DNA from: Gemmatimonadaceae bacterium
Lineage (GTDB): Bacteria > Gemmatimonadota > Gemmatimonadetes > Gemmatimonadales > Gemmatimonadaceae
DNA: 64,000 nt
Direction of reading: 5' to 3'
NCBI GenBank assembly: GCA_020846935.1
Contig: JADLCY010000015.1
Span: 202,402 to 266,401 of the forward strand
Shown: positions 52,993 to 63,796 of the stretch, one piece after another
Numbering within the stretch: the stretch's first letter is position 1
Layout: each line of letters starts with the position of its first letter
The notes under the pieces: model-generated
What the model was told of the DNA's origin: nothing
Databases searched by the model: none
Seen by the model: only the letters and a program-made list of their open reading frames with translations
Position numbers and translations under genes: made by a program

Positions 52993-54126
52993 GTGCCATT
53001 CGTCGATCCTTCCCGCCGGGTGCGCGTTGGCGTGCTCGGCGCTGGCGCCTGGGCGCAGCTCGCCCACATTCCCGGCTACCTGCGCGACCCGCGCTGCGAG
53101 GTCGTGGCCATATGCGACCCTCAGCGCCCGATGGCCGAGGCGCTCGCCACGCAGTTCGGCATCCCGGTCGTTGAGTCCGATCATCGGCGGGTGCTCGAGC
53201 GCGAAGACATCGACCTTGTCGACGTCTGCACCCCCTCGGCCACGCATTTCGAGCTGGCGTGGTCGGCTCTGGAGGCCGGCAAACACGTGCTGTGCGAGAA
53301 GCCCGTGGCGTTCGACTACCGGGAGACGATCCGTGCCGCCGAACTGGCGCGATCGCGCGGCCTCAAGACCAAACTCGGTTTCACGTTCCGGTACGCGCCG
53401 GCGATGCGCTACATGAAGGCGCTGATCGACCAGGGCTTCATCGGCACGCCGTTCATCTTCAATGGGTACGAGCAGAACTCGCAGTGGCTCGATCCCATGA
53501 ATCCGCTTCGACAGGTGGACCCGGACGCTGACCAGTCGGTGATCCAGGTCTCGTCGCTCGAGGGGTACGGAGCGCCGATCATCGACATCGGGGCCTGGGC
53601 GGTTGGCGCACCGTACCAGCAGGTCGTCGGGACGATGCGCAACTTCATTCCCGAGCGCATGGTGCGCGCCACGGGCCGGATGATGCGCATGAATATCGAC
53701 GACGGCGACATTTTCCTGGGCGAGTTCGCGAACGGCGCGCTGGGCAGCATCCAGACCTCGTTCGTCACGGTGGGCAACTACCCCGGGATCGAGGCACGCG
53801 TGTACGGCAGCGCGGGCGCCCTCATCTGCCGCCTGGTCGAGGAGTTCGGCGTGTGCGAATCGCTCAAGGCGGCCACACCCGATAGCGTCGAGTTCCGCGA
53901 GATCGAGGTGCCACCGGCGTACTACCCCCCCGGTGGCCACAAGGGGGAGACGTGGCGCTCGCTGTTCTATGCCAACCTCATCTCGTCGTTCCTCGGCGAG
54001 GTGCAGTCGCCCGGGCCGGAGAACGAAGGCGACTTCATGGATGGAGCGCGCGTGCAGGAAGTCATCAACGGCGTGGAGCAGTCGTTCCGTGAGCGGCGCT
54101 GGGTGACACTCCCGCTCGATCGATGA
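52993..54126 (+). CDS. Gfo/Idh/MocA-family oxidoreductase
   Basis: A 377-residue NAD(P)-dependent dehydrogenase of the Gfo/Idh/MocA family, usually acting on sugars or inositols. N-terminal Rossmann motif VRVGVLGAGAWAQLAHIPGYLRDPRCEVVAICD, then DLVDVCTPSATHFELAWSALEAGKHVLCEKPVAFDYRE with the EKP catalytic Lys. The C-terminal substrate domain includes LGFTFRYAPAMRYMKALIDQGFIGTP and APIIDIGAWAVG in place of the usual GGxxxDxGxH. The start is GTG 52993, with no strong ribosome site. Its stop overlaps the next gene (ATGA). Confidence 0.9.
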   Translation: MPFVDPSRRVRVGVLGAGAWAQLAHIPGYLRDPRCEVVAICDPQRPMAEALATQFGIPVVESDHRRVLEREDIDLVDVCTPSATHFELAWSALEAGKHVLCEKPVAFDYRETIRAAELARSRGLKTKLGFTFRYAPAMRYMKALIDQGFIGTPFIFNGYEQNSQWLDPMNPLRQVDPDADQSVIQVSSLEGYGAPIIDIGAWAVGAPYQQVVGTMRNFIPERMVRATGRMMRMNIDDGDIFLGEFANGALGSIQTSFVTVGNYPGIEARVYGSAGALICRLVEEFGVCESLKAATPDSVEFREIEVPPAYYPPGGHKGETWRSLFYANLISSFLGEVQSPGPENEGDFMDGARVQEVINGVEQSFRERRWVTLPLDR

Positions 54127-55832
54127 CTCTGCGACCCGGCGACGAGGTCGACCGATTCCTGCAGACGTTGTTCACGCTCCGCCCGGTGGACGCGACGTTC
54201 ATCGGACATCACACGCAGGACCACCGCTATCCGGACTGGTCGCCAGCCGGGCACGAAGCGGCCACCGCGGCGTGGGCGAGTTCGCGTGAGGCCCTCAGGC
54301 AGGCGCTGGGCGCACGCACCGACGACGAGGTGCTCGCGACCGGGAACGCGGAAGACATCGACGCGTTGCTGGCGATCTCGCACTGCGACGTTGCCCTCGC
54401 GGAGTTGCGCGGTCCTCACGTGACTCGTGGCAATCCATCGTTGGCGTCCGGCGAAGCGGCGTTCGCGATCATTGGACTCCTGACGCGTGACTTCCTTCCC
54501 GCGTCGCAGCGGGCGTCGTGGCTGATGCAACGCCTGCGCGGCCTGCCGGGTTTCCTTGCCGGCGCCATGAGCACGCTGCGCGAGGCGCCGGTCCCTGAGG
54601 CGTGGCGTCGTCGTGCGTTGCGCGAGGCCGCGGGGCTGTCGCGACTCCTCGAGACCGGTGTTCCGCTCTGGTGCCAGGCGATGGCCCTCGAGGAGCGGAC
54701 GACGCGCGCGGTCCTGGAGGCGGCGCAGGTCGCCGGCGGCGGCACTCACGCCTTCGCGCATACGCTCGAACAGCTGCGCGGGAGCGGGCAGGAGGTCGCG
54801 ACCTGCGGAGAAGAGACACTCGGCGTTTTGCTGGCTCGCGGGCACTGGGAATCGCGATCCCTCGACGACCTCTGGTCGGATGTAACGGCGCGGTTCGAGG
54901 TCGAACAGGATCGACTGGGGGCGCTGGTGCGTTCGGTTTGTGCTTCGGACGTTTCGGAGGTACAGGCCCGGCTCGCCGCGCGGCATCCGTCGCCTGAGGG
55001 CTACTACGAGGCCTTCGCGCGAAGCTGGGACGCGTGCCGGGCCGCGTCGGCGCATCTGGTGACCTGGCCGAACATCCCCGTCTCGTACGTTCCGATCCCG
55101 GCGTGGACGCGCATGGCAGCGCCAGACCTGTATTACCTCTTCTACCGCTCGCCGGCCCCGCTCGATGCGTTCCCGCAACCGTTCGAGTACGTCGTCACGC
55201 CGATCGATGGGCTCGATCCGGCCGCGGTCGATCGACACCTTCGGGCGTGCAACGACTCCGTCATCAAGCTGAACCACGTCGTGCACCACGGCGCTCTCGG
55301 GCACCACGTCCAGAACTGGTATGCCGCGCGCGCGCCTTACCGGATCGGGCGCATTGCCGCCGCGGACTGCGCGAGCCGGATTGCGATGCTGCAGGGCGGC
55401 ACGAAGGCTGAAGGGTGGGCGTGTTATGCAACGGACCTGATGGATGAAGCGGGCTTTCTGACAGCCGATGAGCGGGTGGCCGAGCAACACACGCGCGTGC
55501 GCATGCTGGCGCGAGCCCTGGTGGACATCGAGCTTCACACCAGCCGGACGACGTTCGAGAATGCGGTTCGGTGTTACGCCGAGACGGTGGGCATGTCGGG
55601 CGAAGCGGCGCGTGCCGAGGTGGTGAAGAACTCGATGTTTCCGGGCACGGCGATGATGTATTGGCTCGGCACGCAGGGCATCCACGACCTGCGCGCGGTG
55701 GAAGCAGCGCGCGCGGGGGCGGCATTTTCGCTGGCGGGGTTCCATGATCGTTTGCTGGGGCACGGGTCGATTCCGGTCGCGGTGTCGGGCCGTCTCATGC
55801 AGCGGGGGTCAGGGCGGAATGCGGGTTTCTGA
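54123..55832 (+). CDS. DUF885-family protein with altered zinc motif
   Basis: A 569-residue protein coupled to the dehydrogenase gene by an ATGA overlap. DUF885 proteins resemble zinc-dependent carboxypeptidases. The opening DRFLQTLFTLRPVDATFIGHHTQDHRYPDWS and the late TKAEGWACYATDLMDEAG match the family. The metal motif, as I recall it HExxPGHH in relatives, reads here HHGALGHH (residues 388-395). The catalytic Glu is thus His389, so activity may be lost or changed. No signal peptide is seen. The substrate and role with the dehydrogenase are unknown. Confidence 0.82.
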   Translation: MTLRPGDEVDRFLQTLFTLRPVDATFIGHHTQDHRYPDWSPAGHEAATAAWASSREALRQALGARTDDEVLATGNAEDIDALLAISHCDVALAELRGPHVTRGNPSLASGEAAFAIIGLLTRDFLPASQRASWLMQRLRGLPGFLAGAMSTLREAPVPEAWRRRALREAAGLSRLLETGVPLWCQAMALEERTTRAVLEAAQVAGGGTHAFAHTLEQLRGSGQEVATCGEETLGVLLARGHWESRSLDDLWSDVTARFEVEQDRLGALVRSVCASDVSEVQARLAARHPSPEGYYEAFARSWDACRAASAHLVTWPNIPVSYVPIPAWTRMAAPDLYYLFYRSPAPLDAFPQPFEYVVTPIDGLDPAAVDRHLRACNDSVIKLNHVVHHGALGHHVQNWYAARAPYRIGRIAAADCASRIAMLQGGTKAEGWACYATDLMDEAGFLTADERVAEQHTRVRMLARALVDIELHTSRTTFENAVRCYAETVGMSGEAARAEVVKNSMFPGTAMMYWLGTQGIHDLRAVEAARAGAAFSLAGFHDRLLGHGSIPVAVSGRLMQRGSGRNAGF

Positions 55833-55881
55833 TTCGAATGGGGACAGCGCGATGGTGACAAACGTTCGGAAAGGACGCATC

Positions 55882-57573
55882 GTGAAGTCGGGGGGGGCCC
55901 CCCGCGTGCTTCGCGCAGCCCACGCGCGCTGGCGCCCTGCCCTTCGTCGGGCAGCACGCACGCTCGCCCTGCTCAGTCCGTTCCTCCTGGGCAGCTGCGG
56001 CGGTGAGGGCAGAACGCGCGGTGCCGCCGCCTCCAACGCGCTGCTCGTGGTCGGGTACGATCGCGAACCCGACACGCTCAATCGCTTCAGCACGCATATC
56101 CTCGAAGACGTCCAGACCTGCGTCATCGAGGGCCTCGTCACCAACGACGAGCACATGAACATCGTCCCCGTGCTCGCGGCCTCGATCCCCACGCTCGAGA
56201 ACGGCGGGGTCGTCATGCGCCCGGACGGCGGCATGGACGTCACGTGGAAGCTCAGGCCCGGCGTGCGTTGGCACGACGGCGTCCCCTTCACCTCGGCGGA
56301 CGTCAAGTTCACCGTCGACGCCATCAACTCGCCGGACTACAACCCCGAGAGCACCGACGGATTCGATCGCATCAGCTCCGTCGACACTCCCGACTCGCTC
56401 ACCGCGATCGTGCACTATCGGGAGCCCTACGCGCCCTATCAGTTGCAGTTCGTGCGCGGCGCGCTCCCCAGGCACGTGCTGGAAGGCAAGGACATCGATC
56501 GGGCCACCGAATACAACCGTGCGCCCCTGGGCACCGGACCCTATCGCGTCGCCGAGTGGAAGACGGGCGAATACATCCTGCTCGAGCGCGTCCCGAACTA
56601 CTGGCGCGGGAGCGCGTTCCCGAAGATCGAGCGCATCCAGTTCAAGTTCATCCCGAACACGACGACCCGCGTGAACCAGCTCGCGAGCGGCGAGGCTCAT
56701 GTGGTGGCGCTCGTGCCGTGGGACAAGTATCGCGAACTCGCGACCATCCCCGGACTCACCGTGCACCGGATGCCGGGGAACTCGTACGAACACATCACGC
56801 TCAACCAGCGTCAGGTGCCCGCGTTCCGCGATGTGCGCGTGCGCCGCGCACTCACACACGCGATCGACCGCGAGCTGATCGCAAGGACGATCCTCGACTC
56901 GCTGGCCCCGGTGGTCCACGGCGCCATCCAGCCCGTTTCCTGGGCCTTCACCGACAGCGTGCAGCACTACCCGTTCGACCCGGCCCGGGCCCGCACGCTC
57001 CTCGACTCCGCCGGGTGGACCGACGCTGATGGAGATGGCATCCGCGAGCGCGAAGGCGTGCGACTCGGGTTCACGCTCCTCACGCAGGCGGGCTTTGCGA
57101 TCCGCGAGAGCGTCTCGCAGGCCGTGCAGCGGATGCTGCGGGACGTCGGAGCGGACGTGAAGATTCAGCTGGTCGACGGGACGGCGATCTCGTCGCTCTG
57201 GTTCGAGGGCAAGTTCGACGCGATGCTGCATTGGTGGCACATGCCGGCCGATCCGGAGATCACGCTGTTCTTCGCGTCCGATCGCACCCCGCCCGCCGGG
57301 CGCAACATCAACTACGTCGCCGACAGCACGCTCGACCGGCTCATGTACGCCAGCGATCGCGAGATCGACCAGGCAAGGCGGCGGGCGATCCTCGTGCGCG
57401 TCCAGCAGCGTCTCGCCGAGCTGGCGCCGGAGATCCCGCTGTACAACGTGACGCGACTCGACGGCGTTCCCGCGGCGCTGCGCAACTTCAAGGGCAACCC
57501 GACCAACACCGGCGTGTTCTGGAACGTGTGGGAGTGGGACGTGGGCACAGGTCCGACGGCGCCGCAGGGATGA
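55882..57573 (+). CDS. Family-5 ABC substrate-binding lipoprotein of a peptide-type importer
   Basis: A 563-residue SBP_bac_5 lipoprotein, the binding component for the two permeases that follow. GTG 55882 has AAAGGA 6 bases upstream. Lipobox LGSC follows a basic N-region and hydrophobic core. Landmarks: LRPGVRWHDGVPFTSADVKFTVDAI, APLGTGPYRVAEWKTGEYILLERVPNYW and VRRALTHAIDRELIARTIL. ATG 55852 is an alternative start. A run of eight G and six C just after the start (55890-55903) may be slippage-prone. Its stop overlaps the permease start (ATGA). Confidence 0.9.
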   Translation: MKSGGAPRVLRAAHARWRPALRRAARTLALLSPFLLGSCGGEGRTRGAAASNALLVVGYDREPDTLNRFSTHILEDVQTCVIEGLVTNDEHMNIVPVLAASIPTLENGGVVMRPDGGMDVTWKLRPGVRWHDGVPFTSADVKFTVDAINSPDYNPESTDGFDRISSVDTPDSLTAIVHYREPYAPYQLQFVRGALPRHVLEGKDIDRATEYNRAPLGTGPYRVAEWKTGEYILLERVPNYWRGSAFPKIERIQFKFIPNTTTRVNQLASGEAHVVALVPWDKYRELATIPGLTVHRMPGNSYEHITLNQRQVPAFRDVRVRRALTHAIDRELIARTILDSLAPVVHGAIQPVSWAFTDSVQHYPFDPARARTLLDSAGWTDADGDGIREREGVRLGFTLLTQAGFAIRESVSQAVQRMLRDVGADVKIQLVDGTAISSLWFEGKFDAMLHWWHMPADPEITLFFASDRTPPAGRNINYVADSTLDRLMYASDREIDQARRRAILVRVQQRLAELAPEIPLYNVTRLDGVPAALRNFKGNPTNTGVFWNVWEWDVGTGPTAPQG

Positions 57574-58514
57574 GCGCCGCGCTGCGTCGCCTGCTGCAGG
57601 CGATCCCGCTGCTCCTGCTCATCTCCGTGCTGGTCTTTTCGCTCCTGCACGCGGCGCCGGGCGGGCCGCTCGCCATCTACCTGGAGAACCCGAACGTCCG
57701 CCCGGCCGACATCGAGCGACTCCGACGTTCGTTAGGCCTGGATCAGCCACTACCCGTCCAGTATTTGCGATGGCTCGCCGGATTCGTCACCGGCGACTGG
57801 GGCTTCTCCTTCACTGACGGGCGCCCCGTGACGCAGCGCCTCCTGGAACGGCTTCCGGCCACGCTCGAACTGGTGGCCGCCTCGCTCGTGCTTGCCCTCT
57901 TGGCCGCCGTACCGGCCGGGGTGCTCGCCGCCGTGCGCCGAGGCCGCCTCGTTGACCGCGCGATCTCCACGCTCACCATCGCCGGGATCTCCCTCCCCGC
58001 GTTCTGGTTCGGCCTGCTGCTGCAGCTCGTCTTTGCGGTTTGGCTCGGCTGGCTCCCGTCGAGCGGTCGCTCATCACTGCTCGGCAGCGGGCTGGGCGAT
58101 CGCCTCGCGCACCTCGCCCTCCCAGCCGCCGTGCTCGCGATCCTCCACGCCGCCGCCTGGACCCGATACCTGAGATCGGCGATGGGCAGTGTCATCGCGC
58201 AGCGGTTCATCCTCGCCGCGCGCGGGCGCGGTATTCGCGAGCGAACCATCCGGTACCGTCACGCGCTCCGAAACGCGCTGCTGCCCTTCCTTACCATCGT
58301 CCTCCTCGATGCCGCGATCATGATCTCGGGCGCGGTGGTCACCGAAAGCGTGTTCGCATGGCCGGGCCTCGGTGGCCTCTTTACCGAGGCGCTCGCTCGG
58401 CGCGACTACACCGTGCTGATGGCGTTCCTCATGCTCTCCTCCGTCGGCGTGATCGTGCTCAACCTCGTGGCGGACCTTTCGTATCGCTGGCTGGATCCCC
58501 GGGTGCGCGCATGA
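57570..58514 (+). CDS. DppB-type ABC permease
   Basis: A 314-residue inner-membrane permease with about six TM helices. N-terminal LRRLLQAIPLLLLISVLVFSLLHAAPGGP, then LGLDQPLPVQYLRWLAGFVTGDWGFSF, and the EAA-loop AARGRGIRERTIRYRHALRNALLPFLTIV that contacts the ATPase. It is translationally coupled to both neighbours by ATGA overlaps. A TCG-TTA-GGC octamer encodes SLG near residue 56. Confidence 0.93.
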   Translation: MSAALRRLLQAIPLLLLISVLVFSLLHAAPGGPLAIYLENPNVRPADIERLRRSLGLDQPLPVQYLRWLAGFVTGDWGFSFTDGRPVTQRLLERLPATLELVAASLVLALLAAVPAGVLAAVRRGRLVDRAISTLTIAGISLPAFWFGLLLQLVFAVWLGWLPSSGRSSLLGSGLGDRLAHLALPAAVLAILHAAAWTRYLRSAMGSVIAQRFILAARGRGIRERTIRYRHALRNALLPFLTIVLLDAAIMISGAVVTESVFAWPGLGGLFTEALARRDYTVLMAFLMLSSVGVIVLNLVADLSYRWLDPRVRA

Positions 58515-58576
58515 GCGCCACAGCAGCTGCGCGCATGAGCGACACAGCGGGTGCGCGCGTGAGCGCCACAGCGGGC
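58505..58576 (+). repeat. 24-bp tandem repeat, three copies, each carrying a start codon
   Basis: Three 24-bp units (58505-58528, 58529-58552, 58553-58576) of the form GCGCGC-A/GTG-AGCG... Each places an in-frame start codon: ATG 58511, ATG 58535, GTG 58559. The first overlaps the stop of the preceding gene (ATGA). They encode MSATAAAR, MSDTAGAR and VSATAGTS at the N-terminus of the second permease. Confidence 0.9.
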
Positions 58577-59365
58577 ACGTCGTCCAATCGCGCGGCATGG
58601 GGTCTCGTACTGGCGCTCGTCGCCGTTGCCGCCATCGCGCCCGTCGTAGCTCCCTTTGCTCCCGACGCGGTCGACCTTGCGCTCCGTCGACAAGGCCCGT
58701 CCGCGACACACTGGTTCGGCACCGACGACCTGGGGCGTGACGTGCTCACCCGCGTGCTGCACGGTGCGCGCGTGTCCATCGCCATCGGACTGCTCGCGGC
58801 CGGGCTGTCAGTCGCGTTAGGCACCGCCATCGGGCTGCTGGCCGGGTTCTTCCGCGGCTGGGTGGACACGCTCCTCATGCGCACCACCGACGCGATGCTG
58901 TCGGTTCCGCGGCTGCCCCTGCTCATGATCGTCGCCGCGATCCTGCAGCCCTCGATTCCGCTCCTCATCATCCTCGTGGCCGCCGTGGGCTGGATGGAGA
59001 CCTCTCGCGTCGTGCGCGCCGAGGCGCTCGCGCTGTCTGGCCGGGGGTTCGTGGAGGCAGCGCACGCGCTCGGACTGTCCCGCCCGCACGTCCTCCTGCG
59101 TCACCTGCTGCCGAACGTCGGGCCCACCGTCATCGTCTCGGCTACGCTCGCCGTCGGCCGCTCGATCCTGCTCGAGAGCGCGCTGTCGTTCTTCGGCGTC
59201 GGCGTACAGCCACCCGCGGCGAGCTGGGGCAACATGCTCTATCAGGCGCAGTCGACCATGACCTCGGAACCATGGCTCGCCCTCTTCCCGGGCCTCGCGA
59301 TCTTCCTCACGACACTCGCGGTGAACGCCGCCGGTGAACGCCTGTCCACGGTCAGCGTGTCCTGA
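58511..59365 (+). CDS. DppC-type ABC permease
   Basis: A 284-residue permease, partner of the one at 57570. After an unusual repetitive N-terminus (three ~8-residue repeats, each with its own possible start), TM1 is WGLVLALVAVAAIAPVVAPF. The family block HWFGTDDLGRDVLTRVLHGARVSI, the EAA-loop LALSGRGFVEAAHALGLSRPHVLLRHLLPNVG and the final FPGLAIFLTTLAVNAAGERL are intact. The ATPase subunits of this importer are not in the window, since the next gene is a ligase. The solute is unknown, peptide-like by family. Confidence 0.93.
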   Translation: MSATAAARMSDTAGARVSATAGTSSNRAAWGLVLALVAVAAIAPVVAPFAPDAVDLALRRQGPSATHWFGTDDLGRDVLTRVLHGARVSIAIGLLAAGLSVALGTAIGLLAGFFRGWVDTLLMRTTDAMLSVPRLPLLMIVAAILQPSIPLLIILVAAVGWMETSRVVRAEALALSGRGFVEAAHALGLSRPHVLLRHLLPNVGPTVIVSATLAVGRSILLESALSFFGVGVQPPAASWGNMLYQAQSTMTSEPWLALFPGLAIFLTTLAVNAAGERLSTVSVS

Positions 59366-59490
59366 AGCGGTGCGGACGGCGGCCAAAGCGAAGGACCGAT
59401 CGACGCGCACGGCAACCCGCTACCGACCGTTCATGCCGCGCACCGAAGGCGTGAGCTGGCGACATCCGATCCGCTGCGTTCAATTGGCGC

Positions 59491-60975
<1,485 letters not shown>

Positions 60976-61985
60976 CCACTGTGGACGGAGCAGAGCAGCC
61001 TCCAGCGCCGTCCTCTGTGGACTTGTAGAGCCCGCTCCCCATCAGCATCCCGCTGGCCGGCGTGCGCCCGGGCCAGGTGATCACGGTGCGGACGTCGGTC
61101 AGCGACGGCGCATCGAACACCGTCCTGGGATCTACACCAGCTGGTATCGACACAAGCACGTCATGCCGCTCGAAGCGCACGCGCTGCCGCTCGGTCAGAC
61201 TTGGGCTCTTCCTCGGCGATGGCTTACCTCCCATCGGGCGACGGCCCGATGTTTCCAGGTCGGTGAAGCAGCTCACGCGCGGCGTGGCATGACCGGAACT
61301 CGACCTGCTGGTGTCGACCTGCCTCGCTGCCTGGTCGAGTCCCTTCGGCGTTCGGTATGGGGTGTCGCGTTTCTCACTGGCGTGTGCCTGGCGGCTCATG
61401 CCCCGAGCGTCCTCAATGGACCGTCGCGGTTGAGGCACGCGGAACCGTCCCATCGTTGCTGACTGCCGGGCAAGCCCGGGGGCTCACGTGTTTGGCTATG
61501 GCTCTCGTGCTTGGCCAGGGTGCTCGTGGGTCGGCTGGGGCGCTCTTGGCAGGGACGCTCGTTCGCGCTGCCGTGGGCTGGGGACTGTTGTTCTGCTTCC
61601 GTAGATCAACCACGACGGCTGGACGGGACTGCGCGACTCCGGGCGATGATCCCTCAGTCGTGGCCCTGCGGGTCTCTGTTGGCGGAGCGCCGAGCGGCGG
61701 CGTAGGTCGGTTCGGCATTGCTTCTGCGCGGCCGTTGCGTCTGGATGAACAGGCTGCTGACGGTAGCGGGTAGGGTCGGCGTCGACGCAAGGCGAAGTAC
61801 CGCGGTTCAGAGCGCCGGTGAGCTGCGGCGAGCCAGTGCAGACTGACGCGCGGTCCGGTTGGTGGCCCGCCGCGATGGCGTGGAGGTAGCGCCGGACGGT
61901 GACAGTGGAGGACAGTGCGTGAATTTGATCCGGTGCAGGCGGAAACGGTGCGGCCAGTGGCTGGCGAAGCGTTTTGCGTTCGCGG
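60976..61985. other. 1-kb stretch upstream of the integrase with no assignable gene
   Basis: Both strands have open frames (for example minus 61453-60869 and plus 61357-61773), but their translations are low-complexity, lack ribosome sites and match nothing I recognise. The 61500-61570 part has loosely repeated GCTCGTG/GGCAGGG-like words. The 3' part should contain the integrase promoter. The composition looks less like coding DNA than the flanks, so decayed genes or old cassettes are possible. I see no attC hairpin here. Confidence 0.4.
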
Positions 61986-62972
61986 ATGACCGAGGGCACC
62001 CGAAGGCCGGAGAAGCTGCTGACGACCGTGCGTCGGCTGATGCGCGCGCGACATCTCAGCCTGCGTACCGAGCAGGCATACCTGTCCTGGATTCGTCGTT
62101 TCATCAGATATCACGACCTGCGGCACCCACGAGACATGGGAAGTGCGGACGTCGTCCGGTACCTGACCTATCTCGCCAACGAGCAGCGGGTCTCGCGTGC
62201 CACCCAGGCGCAGGCCATGAGCGCTCTGCTGTTCCTGTACCGAGAGGTGCTGGGAACGGCGATCGAGGACGTGCGGCAGGTGGTGCGGGCGCGTGCACCC
62301 GGGCGGCTTCCCGTCGTGCTGTCCCGCGCGGAAGTGCGGCGCATCCTGGACGAGTTGAGCGGCGACGTACGGCTCGTTGCGCTCCTGTTGTACGGCGCCG
62401 GCCTTCGGCTGGCGGAGTCCCTGTCGCTGCGCGTGAAGGACGTGGACTTCGATCGGCGTGAGCTCACCGTGCGTCGCGGGAAGGGTGGGAAGGACCGCGT
62501 GACCATGCTTCCAGCGGCCGCGCGCGAGTTGTTGAGGCGTCACCTGGAGCGGGTGAAGGCCTTGCACGGTCGCGACTTGAGGGCCGGCAGCGGGCACGTC
62601 GTGCTGCCCGAGGCGCTCGAGCGCAAGGCCCCTGGCTGGTCGAGCGATTTCGCCTGGCAGTGGGTCTTCCCTGCCTCGCGCCAGTACGTGGAGTCCACGA
62701 GCGGGGCGCGTCGCCGGCATCACCTTCACGAGACCGTCGTACAGCGCGCCTTTCGTCGCGCGGTCCTGGCGTCCGGCGTCAGCAAGCGCGCGACCTGTCA
62801 TTCGCTGCGCCATTCGTTCGCCACGCACCTGCTGGAGGACGGCTACGACATCCGCACGGTGCAAGAACTGCTGGGACACAGCGACGTGAGCACGACCATG
62901 ATCTACACGCACGTCCTGAACCGCGGCGGACTGGGTGTTCGGAGCCCGCTGGACTCGCAGGCTAACGATTAG
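61986..62972 (+). CDS. intI: Integron integrase
   Basis: A 328-residue tyrosine recombinase of the IntI class, which inserts and excises gene cassettes at attI and attC sites. Catalytic residues: Arg141 ([11 protein letters not shown]), Lys166 (RRGKGGKD), His272 and Arg275 ([13 protein letters not shown]), His298 ([10 protein letters not shown]) and nucleophile Tyr307 (MIYTHVL). The IntI-specific insertion that separates it from XerC/D is present at about 205-247: [16 protein letters not shown]...WQWVFPASR...[22 protein letters not shown]. The C-terminal [10 protein letters not shown] matches IntI1-like enzymes. ATG 61986 chosen over TTG 61974. The cassette lies downstream on the same strand. 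Confidence 0.95.
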   Translation: MTEGTRRPEKLLTTVRRLMRARHLSLRTEQAYLSWIRRFIRYHDLRHPRDMGSADVVRYLTYLANEQRVSRATQAQAMSALLFLYREVLGTAIEDVRQVVRARAPGRLPVVLSRAEVRRILDELSGDVRLVALLLYGAGLRLAESLSLRVKDVDFDRRELTVRRGKGGKDRVTMLPAAARELLRRHLERVKALHGRDLRAGSGHVVLPEALERKAPGWSSDFAWQWVFPASRQYVESTSGARRRHHLHETVVQRAFRRAVLASGVSKRATCHSLRHSFATHLLEDGYDIRTVQELLGHSDVSTTMIYTHVLNRGGLGVRSPLDSQAND

Positions 62973-63046
62973 GGGCTTCTGGCACTCCGCGTTGCGGGGT
63001 TGCGGGCGGGGCGGTAGACTCGGGGCAGCCGAAAAGGAAGTTAGGT
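62973..63046 (+). other. Candidate attI site
   Basis: The segment between the integrase stop and the first cassette. Its 3' end holds the core GTTAGGT (63040-63046), a match to the integron core GTTRRRY, with the crossover expected after the G. The boundary is supported by the 11-base sequence GTTAGGTTGCC at the cassette start being the exact reverse complement of GGCAACCTAAC at the cassette end. The extent of the integrase-binding part is inferred only. Confidence 0.65.
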
Positions 63047-63067
63047 TGCCATGGAGAGGTGCGAATC

Positions 63068-63796
63068 ATGAGTGATCCTCACAGCGACGCCGACGAGGCG
63101 CCGTTGCCCGACGAGTTGGCTCAGCGTCTCTTGGCCCGCGTCGTCGAGCTAGACGCTCACGGCCGTCCCACTACTTCGGTCGCCCGCCTCCGCGATGTCA
63201 CGCGAGATCTGGGAATCCCGGATGAGACGTTCGATCGCGCGCTTCGAGAACTGATGGCGCAGCAGTCCGCGACCCTCCGACGGTCCCATGCAGACCCGTC
63301 ATCGACTGCGACAGGAGGCTGGTGGCGCCGTCTGCTGCGCCCGGCGCGTGGCCGGACCGTTGCCGAGGAGGTGTTGGTGAACGTGGGCGTCGCTGCGGGG
63401 TTCTTTGGGGCACTCGGCTTTGCGTCCCGGCTTGCGCGACTTGTGGGCGGAGAGTGGCCGCTGCATGCTAGTCTGTTCGTTATCGTCAATATCGCGGCCG
63501 TGGCGCTGGCACGCCGGTATCGTGCGCGACCCGTGATGTATGTCTTGGCAGTGACGGCGGTATCCCAGGCTGTCGAGTATGCGATGCACCTAACGTTTGG
63601 CATTCGGGCAGTCCAGGGCGGACCGACCCATTGGGCTGTGATGCTCGCCGCCGCTGTGGCCATGTGCCTTGCGCCGATTCTGCGGGGACAGCCTACGTCG
63701 CTCGCGTCTCCCGAGAGTGCTCCCGACCCTAAGGCGCGCGAAGACGCAGACGGCCGCTCATGGTGGGCTGTAAGAGCCGCCGCGAGGGCAACCTAA
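63068..63796 (+). CDS. Integron cassette gene: multi-pass membrane protein
   Basis: The only complete cassette gene in the window, 242 residues, ATG 63068 with GGAGAGG 7 bases upstream. The N-terminal ~95 residues are soluble and helical (LPDELAQRLLARVVELDAHGRPTTSVARLRDVTRDLGIPDETFDRALRELMAQQ), perhaps a small helical or winged-helix-like domain. Then about four hydrophobic segments (VNVGVAAGFFGALGFASRLA, SLFVIVNIAAVALA, PVMYVLAVTAVSQAVEYAMHL, WAVMLAAAVAMCLAPIL) and a charged tail. No family recognised. It has less extreme GC than its neighbours, and its TAA lies inside the attC R'' box. Confidence 0.8.
   Translation: MSDPHSDADEAPLPDELAQRLLARVVELDAHGRPTTSVARLRDVTRDLGIPDETFDRALRELMAQQSATLRRSHADPSSTATGGWWRRLLRPARGRTVAEEVLVNVGVAAGFFGALGFASRLARLVGGEWPLHASLFVIVNIAAVALARRYRARPVMYVLAVTAVSQAVEYAMHLTFGIRAVQGGPTHWAVMLAAAVAMCLAPILRGQPTSLASPESAPDPKAREDADGRSWWAVRAAARAT

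Noticed and set aside
55889..55903. G8C6 run near the start of the third family-5 binding protein as a phase-variable switch
   Set aside because: The run is short and lies in the variable lipoprotein leader. A GC palindrome of this size is unremarkable at this base composition.
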